Shown piece by piece: positions 24,203-38,600 of a stretch of 64,000 nucleotides of DNA. The position numbers and the translations under genes were made by a program. Where the stretch lies: NCBI RefSeq assembly GCF_002443255.2, contig NW_019211457.1, positions 38,477,126-38,541,125 on the forward strand, read 5' to 3'. Positions within the stretch are counted from its first letter, which is position 1. Each line of letters starts with the position of its first letter. A model generated the notes under the pieces. The model was given only the letters and a program-made list of their open reading frames with translations, was not told the origin of the DNA and searched no databases. The DNA is from Varroa destructor (taxonomy: Eukaryota; Arthropoda; Arachnida; Mesostigmata; Varroidae).

Positions 24203-27200
24203 GAACGTAGAGTTCGATCGTTATCTTCTTCCACAGTCTATTTATATGAACATTTGACGCGCCTCACTTTGGAACACACACATCACTGAGTACCCGCGGC
24301 ACACACAACCTCACGACTGCTAATAAAATCAAAACGATCGCAGTGAAGCAATAAGTTTACTTTATCCAGTCGACCACATTAGGCAAAAACGTCCGATTGC
24401 ACATAAGCTTAGCATAATAAAAAGCCAGTAAAATACAAATATACTGCTATTTGTACGTTTTTTACGTTTGCTCGACGTAAAAGCGGCTCTAGTGATTGTA
24501 GTGTATAGATACACCGCGGGAAAACAGTTCCGTAATTCAAAATAAAGTGCCTGACAGTATAGTTTTTATCTTAAAACATATCAAAAGCTTCCCCGTTGAC
24601 ATAAATGCCATCCAAGGGCAGACAATCTTTTTTCGCTGTTACGGTCGAAATGTGTACAACATTTACATGCAAAAATTAATTTTTTAATCTCCTCACAAAA
24701 TGTACAAAATTCAAATTTTTAAAAATAATTATTTTTTTCATGTAGTTGGATATTCTATTTTCTGCTAAGAAAACGATCGAGAATACTCAGGGTTTTAATA
24801 TAGCGCACTTGTTTGGTTTTTCAAGAGGCTTAATATTTACATGGAATTTTCCAGTCAGTATCACCTTAAACTAACGAAATGATAGCGGTGGGATAGCAGG
24901 GTAACTTCATTAGGGTTAACGATCAAGAGTTCCAGAAAGACCGGTTAGTTGCAGCGGAAGAGACGGGATAAATGGTAGAAATTGGAACAGCTGTTCCCAG
25001 ACAACTAAATAACCGAGCAAGCTTGAGTGCCAGCTACGATTCCACAGGAAAGGCTTATAGGATAGTGTTAAATATAAGTAGCATTCGGCGCTCAGTGTGC
25101 ACAATACAAAGGATGCACAATAGAACGATGAGCAGTTATTTATGCCTGGGTATTCGCAGGCGTTGAACGCCAGTCGATATATCGTGCGGTTTCGTATGCA
25201 GCGCACGTGAGGTAATCTGGGTTTAAAATCGGGAGTGGAGGCACACGTAGTTTTGTACTGGGGGCCAACCATCTAAAACAGCGCCTAACGACACAATCGA
25301 GGTCTTAGTTGTACATCGCTCGTATCGTTAGTTTGAACATGTGGATTTTATAGAAGCGACCTCTGCTAACGCTGCGTAACTCAAGCCCCGCTACATTAGA
25401 AATTCGTTTCCCACTTTTTGCTATCTTTTTCAATTTATCACTACTTAGGCATGAATGATCCAACTTCGAATATCCTTGTCTATGTTCATGGACTTAACTA
25501 ACGCATTCTCCAAAAATTCGTAACGCTTGGGTCGCTTTTTGGCCTGACCGTGAGGAACCAACAATCATCAGCATGATTGCCCTAGAGGCACGACGCTGGC
25601 GTCGTAGGGGCCAATAGCGTTTTATTTCGTGTCCTGCCACATCAGACAAGTTCTAGAAGGTGACGATTAGAACGTAGCATACGGAGGAGGGCATCATCGA
25701 TTGAGTTGGGCATTTGAAGGAGAAAGGGCTAGGAAGCTTATAAACGGAACCCATCGATTTTCACTTTAGCTATTATTACTGCAAGTATCGCTGGCGTTGC
25801 TATTAGCACTTAGAATGCGACCACGATAATACAATCTATTGTCCCCAATGGATCATTCTGCTGTTATGTAGCACGAAAAGAAGAAGAAGATAGCGAAGCC
25901 GTTAACCGAAAACGCAGCGGCGGGCGTTGCAGGCCATCGGGCCTTGAGGGTTAATTGGAAAGGCTCAGATGTCTACTACGGCTTGTATTGACATATATCA
26001 AACTCCATAGTGAGGCAGGACAGCTGCACATGATTGTGTCAAATACAGTCGAAGTGGTGAGACGCGAGCTTCATTTCGCTCCGTAAACTGCAACCGTTTT
26101 ATGTGCTAATTCTAACTGGAGATACTGCTGTTGTAAGCAGCTAGTGAGTCGCGAGCAACATAGAGTGCAAAGGAACATATCGTGCTTATAGATGAAGTAG
26201 GGAACACTGCGTTTTACGTCCGTTGCTTAGATATACGCTATTGATCAGGCATTGCCTGGATTACTTGCTAGATGTTCAATGGTCCTTTTCTGTCATTATG
26301 TTGATTTGACGACGACGTCCTTACAAAGCTATACATTTTAAATAATTGCGTCTGAAAATTATTTAAATGAAGTTTTTCCTTTCCATTGTTCGTTGTGGTG
26401 CACAGGCTTATTGTCCCGTACTGAACTCTTCAAACTTCACTCTAGGTCTTTGTTAGGACTAGTGGTAACTCAGAAAAGAGGGAATGGGAGTGGCTTGTTC
26501 GCTTTTAGCTACGTCGATTCCAACTGAAGATGAAATTAAGGTAACGATTGGGCATCGAGTTGACGGGCATGTGAGACGGCGAATGGTTATCTTCGTATTT
26601 GGTTAGTAGTACTTTCTCCACATTTAATTCAATCTAGGTCCACACATGAGCTCCAATTAGTAACAACAAATGTTATTTTGCTGGCAAAGAGAAAACGCTG
26701 CGACAATTACACACGTTATTCATGTAGACGACAGGTCATTGTAGTGTGTTCTGAGAAAAATATTCGAACTCGCATGTGTGTTCAACAGACGGATGTTCCA
26801 TGGTGACTACACAGAGAAATGAGTTCTGAAGGACCTGCCTCACTTGGAGCGATTAATTGCCCACTCAGTCTCGTGCCGTTGTTCCTTTTTAATGGCTGTG
26901 TTTGCAGCTCTACGGCAGTAGTAGGACGCGTCGCTCGAAAATGGACTACATTAGAGATGGCTTGAGAGATCCATAATGACGAAGGGGTGACTCGACACGA
27001 GATCAATCGTCACGCAAACGAACAACGCTTGAATAAACTACACAGCACCTACGGTCGTCTGATCAGTCGTCATTCAATCTCCGAGTATAAAACAGAAAGC
27101 ACAGAAATACCAATAGTAACACCGGAATCTAAATAATCAGCGTAATCATCAGAGTTTTCCGCAACGCTAGCTCGCAACTAAAATACTGGCTAGAGAAGTA

Positions 27201-28391
27201 AAAAAACAAACAAAATACTAATTACTCGCTACTTTACCCACTAACATATTCGTCTGATGAAAAAAATAATTAATATTACAGTAATGCCAATATGAACGTA
27301 ATACTACAAGTTAGCGCCGCCAGGCCTGTACGTGTTCATTACTCTGTATTTGTGCTGTCGTGACTCGAACATAAGTGCTAGCCACTTGAGTTACATCCAT
27401 GAGGTCACTGCAGATATATGTGCAATGAAAGCGTAAGGTGGTCTAGATGGCCTGGTAAACCGGCAAACGTCAACGTGATACAGCATACTGGATCGTATTG
27501 CGTCAAGCATCTCGTTAGAAAGCCTATGAACTCTCTCTAGCATACATATAATAACAGAGTTTCTTCGTTGTCCTCCAATAAGGTAACGCACAAACCGTCC
27601 TGCCTGCCTGCCCGCCCGCCTGCCTACCATCAGCTCTTTCATCTACTGTAAAGCAGAAGCAGTAACGGTACGCGTAAGGGGCAGGAGGTGCAGACCTTTT
27701 AAACAGCCCGGCTAGTGCGTCTTAGAATGTTTGCAGTCCGACACGTATTTATGTAGGTACTTCACCGCCTTTGTAAGGGTAGTCATACTAAGGTAGTTAC
27801 GCACTCGGATGAAGACAGGCTAAATTAGGGTAATTAAATGGACGACCAAGTTTACCCATTCAATATTCTCTATACTATCGTGTGGATAGAAACACGTTCA
27901 AATATTTAGTAGGGAACACATGCGTATCAAACTTTTCTAGGTGCTTCTCTAGGGAGGCGGCGTGGTGCAGGTGTTTGATATGTCCTTCTGAACCCTAACC
28001 AGTAAGCATGCTCCCAGGTTGGCTTAGACCTCAGCGTTGGGAAAGATCACTACGAGAAATTAATAAAAAGGAAAATAAAGAGTTTAAAAAAAGTCGCAAC
28101 ATGAGGAAATAATAAACTACATGGCTACATCAAGGTTAATAGCTGCTTGTGTTATTGCCATGCCGCGTCATAAGTTTGTTGCACAAAGCCTAGATAAGTC
28201 GAGCGAGACCCACCCCGATTGGGCCTTAAGTCCCCTGGCGGAGGCAAGTCTTTGCTGCCTTACCTGAACGAGATAGTTCTGAAAACTTGCTCGTATAAAA
28301 ATGCAAGAAAACGCGCATTTATTCTTATTCAGCTATGCAACAGAGCGCTTGATCCAGTCAAATTATCCATAGTACTAATCTGATTTTATGG

Positions 28392-28429
28392 CTATCTATA
28401 AAATAATAGTTATATCATTTTATAGATAG
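28392..28429. repeat. AT-rich hairpin
   Basis: CTATCTATAAAAT (28392-28404) and its exact reverse complement (28417-28429) flank a 12-base loop. Confidence 0.7.
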
Positions 28430-29455
28430 ATATAAATTCATATATATCATAGTGCAGAAATGAGGTTTAAATAAAATTAGGCTTTCATAAAGTAGGACTG
28501 TCGCATTCGTATTGCCACACGACCGACACTATTTTCGTCAGGCGCGGGCGTCATCGCTACATCAGCGCCAGCACGCAGCGTTTCTATAGACAAAGTTAAC
28601 GCTACATTGTATCATATGACTTGAGAGAGCGATACGGCCGAATATCGAGTGGTCGTTAAAGCACGGTTCCTGCACAGGATGTACGGTTCGACAGTGAACT
28701 ATTCACAAACGCCAGAAGTGGTAGACGGACCCAGGCGAGAGAAACTTCCTTTTAGGAACTTCATCAATAGCAGTTCCTATGCATTTTGAAAGCTTAGTAA
28801 TCCAGTCAGCTAGAAACGCCTACTAAATGTGGCTTAGGATAAATGAACTTAAGGTAAATATATTCAATTTAGCCAGCAAAAACCTAATAAGACCTTGTGA
28901 ATCATAAAGCCCAAATTCTAAGCAGGAAGCGCTGAATTGCGAAATTTTTATGCAGTAAATTCAGTAAGCCACGACACGAATAAGCGTGACGTCGATACGC
29001 TTTGATTTTTGGACTAATGCTAAGACACGCCTCCAAATATTTGGACGTGAACAACACCAAATCTATGCGCTTAATGAATCCTATGGTAAGATATGCTCAC
29101 GTAACTCACGTAAACACAGTCCCCATATATATATATACACGCTTAATAAAGGTAGCAAATCTGTCAAAGGCAATCCCGTCTTCAAGCGTGATAGTGACAG
29201 ATTTGCTTCTAGCCTATATATGTAGGGAACTTTTATTATTTTTTATTGATTTATTTTCATTATCTAATTAATCCCAATTAGGCGAAATAATGTATGTTGC
29301 CCAGGACGAGAACAACCGATCCGAGTCACCCGCGTCTTCCAGCAGCTATAATAATCAAATAATAATAGCATCGAGCTTCGCTTCAATCCATAACTCATAA
29401 ATAGTGTTAAGCAAATAGTTTTTAGTTTAATATACTGTCATCATTACAATTACAG

Positions 29456-29672
29456 GTGGGCCAGGCTCATGCAAGGGCCGGATCGTTAGTGATCTACATC
29501 AGGGTTTCGGGCTGCACGTGATAGATGTTGAAAGTGTTTTGTTGAGACGCTCCGACAATATCAAGCTGACACTTGAAAATCTCCTACAGATTGTGGAGAA
29601 GGAAATGCGGAACGCCAGTGCAGAGGCCGGTTTCCTCATCGATCTCGTGCCAAACCTTCGGAACATTGAACG
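29456..29672 (+). CDS. AK-like exon 1: P-loop
   Basis: The acceptor is cattacaattacag and the donor is GAACG|gtacgt, entering one base into a Gly codon. It carries GGPGSCKGR and FLIDLVPNL. Unspliced, the frame stays open to 29958 through a CAG-repeat intron start, but that extension has no domain character. Confidence 0.72.
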
Positions 29673-32600
29673 GTACGTTTTCGGTGTACCGGGCCTAGTT
29701 CTGATTCTAGCCAACGCCGAAGTGCCATTACCGCAACAGCAGCAGCAGCAGACGCAAGTACTGGCTTCAGTGTTGCTAAACACCAATATCAGCAGCTGGT
29801 ATTGGTTAACACCAGCAACCCAACGGCCCGATAGCACAAAAGCTGCCAAACGTTTGAATTTATCTTCAAGGCGTTACCGGATAATGGCTCATCTGTCACC
29901 TATTTTCTGTACAGATCGTACATGCTGGCTTTCGGGTTTCGTAAGTACAGATGGCTGAACCTAAAAGGCCGAAGTACTTCTGCGAAAGATCGTGCATAGA
30001 AGAAGTCGGCCTGCTCTTAGGCAATGTCTTGTGCGGGATCACTTTCTTTTCCAAATAAAGCAGGTGTATGCCGAGAGGGGTTCGATAGATTACTTCTAGT
30101 GAATTGTACCGCTGTTCATTAATGCCAGTAACAGACTCTTATTTGTTTAGAGCCATTTCGACATACAATAATAACAATAGCTATAAATTGGACAGCATTG
30201 CGAAACCATGACGGTTAGAGGAAAGTGTTTTTCTTGCCTTAATCTTCTCGTGTTATTATGATCATAACATCTGCGTGTGCGTGTTCTCGATGAATTCTAG
30301 ATGTCTAACCCAGAGTAACGTACGCGCCGTACTTGAACGCTTTGAGAAAAACTGGCCAGTGGCGTTTGCCTTAACACTCTACGGCAAGCTGTTCGTGCAG
30401 TCACCTAACGCTGAACAAATTCTCCTTGACATGCAGGTGGAAGGAGCTCACGACGAGCGTGATGCCAACCGAATTCGGGTAAAGACCTTCTTTTAATCTC
30501 TTTTTAAGCTTTCCTCACTTTTTCCAATTATACATACGTGGAACGACAAACTTATCTGATTCAACTTCTGGAGTTTCTAAAACTTCTAAAAGAACTTTCT
30601 AAAATTAGCTAATATGAAAGCCGGTCGGGTCTTCCTGTGGCGAAAGGGAAACAGAGCAAGTCCGTAGGATCCAGTGGGGTGCGAGCGCGACAATGTCAAA
30701 GAAGGCGCCATTCGATCAGTTTATCGCAGCTAAACTTTCTGTAGCTCTATTTCAGATGACGGGGCGATACTGTTGGTTCTAGTTACACGTAGCTTAACAG
30801 AATGTTACCTGAATATGGTTGCAAAAGATTTTTACGATGAATCGATGTTTAAGTAAAGCTAACGAATCGATAGTGGGAGCCTGCACCCATTGCAGATGTC
30901 CTAATTGTCCCTTCAGCCCGATGGTCCCTTCAAGAATAGTGATCGCCGGAAGCAGTATATGGGTGCTATTGTTTTTTAACTTCCAAACGACTTTCCAGTA
31001 CAGTCCGACTTTTTTTTTGGTCTAGATTTGTGTTAGCTATTGGTCGCTTACTGAAGTTATTTCTTTAAGTTATACAGTATGTTAACGGACTAATTGTAAT
31101 GATAAAACGGTACAATCAAGAGAGGAGAAATCAAGCATCAAGGGAGATTTTTTCTAGCTGGAATTCTAACAAGATTAGCACAGTGAGATAGCTGATAATT
31201 GGAACGGAGTAGTAAAGAAAAAGAGCCCCAACGCAAAGGAATCTAAGCGATGTGATCGAACGATTGAGTCGGAAACATATCATTACTGTGACTGGATTCT
31301 GCGATGAGATAACATTATTATGTCACAAGCCTTAATTTATTTCTAAATTCTCTCTAATATCCATTAAATTCATTTGTTGTATAGCAGGCCGAGGTTTCAG
31401 TATGAGAATAGGATCACTGCAGTGAAGCTAGCGTAACGGGTCTATTAGTAAAACTAATGCTACAAAATAATACGCTAGCAGGACAAAGGTATATAGATCA
31501 ATGAAGTAGGACAATTAATTAATTGAAATAGAATTACGATAACACGATAGCTTCCGCAACATTTTGTTGTCGAGCGTAAGTGATGTAAGTTGCATGTAGC
31601 GATTACCAAATCCGCCAGTATTAGAGGAGGCTGACGATGAGATAACTTGGGCGAAAGGGCGTCACTGGTTGACAATTTTAATATTGTTCACATTAGGCGG
31701 CAAAAACAAGTTCCTAGCAAAGCCAGCTGGCCCGTAAAGTAACTAATATTATTATCTATGTGTTACAGAAAAGGTGTACCTCGTTCGCAGCGAGCATTCA
31801 GCCGATCATGTCGTATTTCTGTGAGCGTACTGTATGCGTGAAGCACGACGGAGTCAATTACGAGAGGCTGTGGAATACCGTAATGGACCTCTTTTGGGAT
31901 CTTGGCTTGAAGGCCCGGGCACCTGTCACGACCACGGTCTATTTTCTTCTCGGTAACAGTAGCAAAATACGCTAAAAATAAATTGTTAGATTTATGACCG
32001 TTTTCTCTGTCGGGGTCTATTTAACGAAAATCAATGTTCGCTATCAGAGAAATGACACGCTTCAAGATAACTTCAGTAAATCTTCGACCTTGTTCCCTGT
32101 TTGGCTCTGAAGTGATAACTGACATGTGTTCATTTTACTCGCTTTAGAAATAGATAGAAAGGTACAGGTAATCATGAACCTCTAGCCAAATAATAGCGAA
32201 ACATTCCAGGCCCGTTTTTATTATATGTGTATACGTGTGTGTGTGTGTGTGTGTGCTTACTATAATTTCTGCGTCTCTGCACTAGTTAATCAACAGTGAA
32301 ATAGGATAGTGTAATTTGTTGATTTCTAGAACGCCGGCCTATTCACTCTTCATTTGCATAGCAATACAATGGGTATTTCTATCCAGTGTCATGCACACGC
32401 TATTATCGGTATACCATATTTTTTAACCTGATTTATGGCTAATGGTTTATGTCGCTTGAGCATATTGGCTTTGAGAAGAGTAGGTTCCTATGGCAGTTAG
32501 GATCATTCCGAACGAAAGATCCTTCTTGACGTAGAGCTTCAAAGAAGTCGCTCTACTTGGAAGAAAGCGCTTCTCGCCAAGTTTTGACGTCTTCTTAGCT

Positions 32601-35600
32601 GCAGTTCCATCCTGTTACCTCGCCGAGATGCAAGATCTTATCTTCATGTATTCATATCCTCCTCAAGCCTTGTTGCAGCCTCTGGGCTGCTGTGTATGAG
32701 CTTGTTGAAAGCATAGAAAATGTGCACATATTGATCAACACAACAAATTGATCAATTAGAAGGCTTCACTATTCGACACGCTTAACTTCTGCCACAAGCT
32801 TGTCCATATCAAATCACCTTACAGCTAGATGAGCTTGTACGTGCATACACTCTTATAATAAAAGTATAACAAGAAGCAAAGACCTACTGCCACTCAGTAA
32901 GGTTAATAAGTGGCGACATGTCGCTGCGAGTTATCGGAGTCGTGGTAACGGAAATTATCAAAATAAACTCTATATAGTCCGTGTACACACCACACCATAG
33001 AGCGACAAGAAAGCGTAACGCGACCTTTCGTGTCAGCAGCGGCAGTCGAGAGTTAATATATGCTACGCTATAACACTCAACATTTATTGCGAGATACCTT
33101 CTTAAAGGTTTCTTGCCGACTGGACGCCGTTGGTCGACTAACAGAGTCCTGCCAGGAACCAGTGGTGTCCCGTACGGTCTGTCCGTACAGCTGGCTTATT
33201 GGTTACCAGCTTGCTCGTCTTGCAATTGCTTGCTCACCTGTCTGTCGTGATGGCAGCTATACGGCATACACACGATCTATCCCCTTGGATCTGCCCAGTT
33301 CCGAATGTAACAGCAACAAACTAACGGACGAAGCCTATAAATAGCCCGGTCTCGCCGCTCAACTCTTTTCCACCACTGTGACCCGTTGCTACTGCGGCCT
33401 ACGCCGACAGGGCGATGTACCAAGAAGACTATCAGGTTACTGAATACTTTTACATGCATAAACAAACAGGTGCGCTCATACCCGAGAAGATACAACACGA
33501 CCTAAACGTCCAAACTTTATATACCTACACACAGTCCTGTGTGTATGCATAGACGACTACCCTTAGGTGCATCTGACCCTCGACACGAGGGTAGCTGTGG
33601 CAGTTGTTTTCGACCCCTTCCGCTCCTTGTACCTCTGAGTGCTTTCTCGCACACACTAGTGATAGTTAGGGGCATCTGCCCTACCACTCAATAAAGGGCT
33701 ATGGCTGTCGATGGCAGCTTTCTCTAGCTTTGACCTCTGCTAGTATCGAACATGTTCGTCTCAATCACTTAAACGAATCTCTGGCCATGCCTGACCGTAG
33801 GATGTCTATTTATGTCTGTTTGTCCTTTCTACCGGGGCAGTCATCTTCGCTTAGGCAAGCTGCCTGCCTTACCTGTCGCTCGCTGTTCAGTTACGTGATT
33901 ACCCGCCTGTCTGTACATTCGAATATCTTTCTTTGCTTCTACAAGTGATGCCAACGACTCTAACAGTATTTGCGGGGTCCTGCACTTTTCTTATGTGTCA
34001 ATTTTCAGTTATAGTAAATGGCATGAGATTGTCGAGCGTGCATAGTATCACCGATATCTGTATTGCCAATAGCAGTGTTTTTAATTATGCGACTGCCTCA
34101 AGGTTTGTTGATAAGCTCAAAGTTTCTGCATAAGTCCGACGTAATTGTTAACACGTCATGATGGATACGCCGCTTTAGCTCTTGATTGTAGAACGTTTCA
34201 TCCCAAACACCTTGCTACTCAAAAAACTTTAACGACATTATGTCGCATGAACACCATGACCACGGTACAGCCCGTGCATTGATTAAATTTGTTTTTTCTA
34301 TAAATACAGTGATTCGTACATACAATGGCACCGTCTTGTCAAAAGTACATATTGTCTAAAGTAAGCTTCACCAGTTTCAACTACTGGAAGTCTATCGACA
34401 TGTCGATCGATCATCATCGACATCGAGAACCTTAAACAGCTTAATAGAAAAAACAGTGCGATAGTACGTCCTATTTAAAGGTCGGTTACTTTAGCGATCT
34501 AAAATGTTCATTGGTAAATGACGTGAAGGTATTCATATGATACTATGCGGTATTTTTTTTGCTCACTGTTTGAATCGAACAGTAACATAAATTATCAGAG
34601 AAGATTATTCTTCATACAAAATGGAAAGCGACGCAGCAAGCGTACGAGTCTTCGCATGGTCTGAATACTTGAGCTACTGGTTTAATTGAATCTTACAGCC
34701 CCAATAGGCGAACCCTGTGTGTAACATACATCACGCAATTCTGTGCCAAGAGCTGTGTAAATCTCGTATCGTATCCGCAGCTACTACTGCATAAATACCG
34801 TGAATGTTTGGAGTACAACAAAAGTACCCCCTAAACTTTTTACGGAACGCCATTGAAAGTTTTTCAAAGTCATAGCATATGTATGTAGTACGTGTGATGT
34901 ACTAAACTGTTTTGAGCACTGCGCCCAAAAAATAGATGTTTTTTTTTTAAGAAAAAAAAAAACGTACATATTGGATAAGTCGGATTTTCCAATTTAAGTG
35001 TACGAATATCATTTCAAGTAGATCCGCGACCGGGCTGTAGTGCAACACCATGTGTACATATAGATGACGCGTAACGTATTTTACTGCATTTACCCTTTCT
35101 ATGTGACTATTATAGAAAAACGCGAGGCGCTCCGACTACCGCAGTATGCGAACAACGAGGGAAGCCTTCCGCGGGTCCCCTTTATATTACCGCCGTACCT
35201 GCGAGCTGTAAGTGAGTGTGACCTTATTTGTACCCCACAGCCTCACAGATTTGGCCTCTCAATCAGTTGCTTACACTATCCACCCTCTACCTGTTCAAGT
35301 TCGGTCATGACTAATACCTGCTATCGTCCGTACATACGCATGTACGTACATAGCACACTTAACAACCACTGGCCATTCCTGATTCCGTCTCTCCAACCGC
35401 TCCCCCATCCCGGCTGACTTTTCCACCCACTGACTAGTAGTACTACTACTATCATCACCAGCACGATTACTGAGTTGCGCTTTTCCCTTTCGAGGAGAAC
35501 GAGAAAAAGGAAAATAGTTGAGGACGAGCAGGCAGAAGTGGCCATGTTTGTCGGGAACGTACTGATAATGGACATTGCGAATTCTCTTTCCACCGATAAC

Positions 35601-38600
35601 GGCGACGACGATGAACAGCCTGAGAGCTTGATGATCATCCGTTTATTTAACCTACTTATATAGAAACGCTGATGTGCCAATTCGAGTTCAAAGTGCTAAA
35701 CAGATCGCTAACGTAAAATCAAGTAAATATTAAATACGTTCGGACATCCCCGGGTCTTTCGAATAGTGAAATAAGGACAAAACATATAGCTTAACTACGC
35801 CATATATATATATATATATATATATATGAAAAGCGAGACCATTAGATACTGGTTTAATATGAACAATACCTTTTACGTGTCTATTGCTATAATAACTATT
35901 AATACAACGTATTCAGTCGCCTACAAATCTGTCCTGTTGATTTGGCCATTGTCCTTATAATGTTCCACTGGCAGCGAACACACAGTAGCAGCAATATGCA
36001 TATCTCTTTAGGCAAACTTTTATGCTGCTTTGATTCATTTTACTGTAATTACACCTCTATACCATTGGGCATGTAGGCTCTCATCTGCTCTACTGCTGGC
36101 CGTACGAGCCCATAGCTTCCGGTGAGGGCAGGCGATACGTGGCCTAGCCTTGCAGAAGACTGCAAGAGAACCCTAATGGAAACGTTGGATTTAAAGGCCT
36201 ATTCCGCCATCGTCGCCCCCGCCCTGGCCAAAGAAGGTTCGTGCGGCAGCGATAAAAAGCCGGTAAGCATGGGATAGAAGGTAGAGTGACTATACAGTTC
36301 CATAATCGTTATCGCGATCTTGACAGCGCACCTCGACGCTCCTCGCACCCAGCGCCAGTGACATCTTATAAGGACTCGCTTATGGCGTACGCTTTTAACT
36401 TTCTGTTGCCGTCGTTCTCTCAACTGGTCACGCCCCGCTAGGGGCAACCCTGCGGTTTTTTTTTCGCAAACTTCAGATTGAACCAGATAAGGAAATGCAT
36501 GACGTTCCGTACGTGTCCATATATTTGTTTCTTCTGTAAAGAATATATATATATATATATATATGGACGTTTCAATATGCAATAGTCTGAACAGCAGTTG
36601 TCTGAGCGTGACGTGGGCCCTTTTTGGGACCATTGAATTTCGGGCATATATATACTATCGGATGTTATTCATGCTGACTTTACAAAGAAACGGATAAGTA
36701 ATTTATTTATTTATAGAATAGAACTCAGCTGGCTAAAAATGCGTATATATGTTAAACTAATAAGCCGTTATAGTTTTACGCTTATTAAACCAGACGTCGA
36801 ACAAAAAATGACTTTCATCATGTTTTTACTTTTTTTTTTACGTTTTTACTTACTATGATGTAGCAAATTTGCCTAACATGGCAGGATTTATATATCGGTT
36901 TCTTTAATCATAATGGTAGCCCTTCTAAAAAAAGAAGCATTTGCCCTTTAGTTAACTCCCTGAATTACTGATTTCTTCTACGAAATCATTAATTGCCCAC
37001 ATATGACCAGCTCTGGCCCATATAACCTCACCCTATGGGTTTATATGGGCTTTTCTAAAAAATAAATTAATAGTAGTATTACCCACTTTCGTCATAGTAT
37101 AATTCAGCTTTTTTTTTGTCGAATAAACATGTATGTTCCTTTTTTCGCTCGGCACCGATGATTTTAGCCGTAGCGTTAAACAAATTTTGACCCATATAGC
37201 CCCACCTTCTCGTTACTAATATGGCTTTTTTTGGTCGGTGTTGAATGTTCGTGGCTCGTCGAATTATGGGACTACAATAACTGCTGTGTATTTTGACGTA
37301 TAATAAGTAGTATTTGTACGGCTTTGTAAATCTAGAATGTGTACAAAACAGAAAATTTTGTAATTTTATATAGCACGACCGGGATCAGCGACGGAGTATT
37401 AAGGCTCATCATATCATGTGCCTCCAACAGCAGGTCGACTTGTACGCAGTGCTGAGTCAGAAAGAGAAATAATGTCCTGGTTCGGTGTCATAGTTCGGAC
37501 ATCGATGTTACTGCTCAAAACGGTCTTTTTTTTTTCTCTTCTTAAATATCCGATATGTAACAGCAACAGAAGGACAGCAGTCAGGCCAAGGTGCTAATGG
37601 CAATGACAAATCCACGACCTACTCTCATCTGTTTATCTGCTCTGATCTCTTCTTACAACAGTTAAAATTGGGACCTTGCTGGATATTAGTCCAGGTTCAC
37701 GTCGTGTTAATTTCAGGGGATTGTATAATATCGACCTTAGCTATTCTAGAATGTCCGAGAACACTCTCTTTACAACTAAACGAATCAATCAAATCTATAT
37801 ATTTACCTTTATCAGGTAATATGCCGACACCCCTCTTAAAATTCTGTTCCCTTTGCGTTCAGAGTTGACGTCTAGTTTTGGCCCGTTATCTAAACAGCTA
37901 GAACGTTCGAAGATCGGTGAAGTGATGGCGCTACAAACCAGAAGTTCAATAACAAGTTGTGTGCTTTATATCTTCCTTTGAATATTTGACTCTTAGTCAG
38001 CCATTACTGGGATAGCATGGGTAACGTTATTCTGTACAGGGTACCGTACATCTGAAAATGCATACATACAGCCATCCACTGAGACACGTGAGAGCACAGC
38101 TAGTTACCCCCTGGATTTTACTGACTTAAGGATGATGTACTTGTTTGTTTAAAACATAATTTTTCGACAAGAACAAAACACAGTTACTAAGTGTTCACCC
38201 TTGCTTATTGGATTCAATCGTATTTTATGTTATTGGTCTTGAGAGGTATTATCTTCATGACGCTTGCAGTGCCTTAACTAACGTACTCTTTAGGTGCACT
38301 TTATAGACATAGTCTTCGCTTGATATTTAAATCCCAATGAGCTTTTCCTGTCTTTCACGTATGCCTTTTTCGCTTTTACTAAGCCTGACACAGTTCCTTT
38401 AGCACTGCCGGTTTTATGTAAGTTGTTTAACATAATTATCGTTTTCGTATTCGTAGCGTGACGTATTCGACGGCGTTAGTACACAGATTTCAAAGCAGGC
38501 TTCTTCTCATCGGGAAAAATTTGTTGCTCATTTGTACCCATTTATGGAACGCATTGAATGGGAAGAAGAACCTAAGGAAGCGAAGACCACTCTTCATCCT

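Larger units (their letters stand above)
22487..29455. other. Interval before the P-loop exons
   Basis: No domain-bearing exon is visible. The exons supplying the N-terminus of the AK-like protein, including the residues just before its P-loop, should lie here or further left, but I could not find them. A possible 79-base exon sits at 22684-22762 (acceptor atctttcag, donor ct|gtgagt), with no recognisable product. Two hairpins at 24172-24202 and 28392-28429 are listed separately. Confidence 0.5.

Noticed and set aside
36199..36633. 144-codon minus-strand ORF
   Set aside because: It runs through an (AT)n microsatellite giving an artificial Tyr-Ile run, and it lies inside an AK-like intron without a domain signal.
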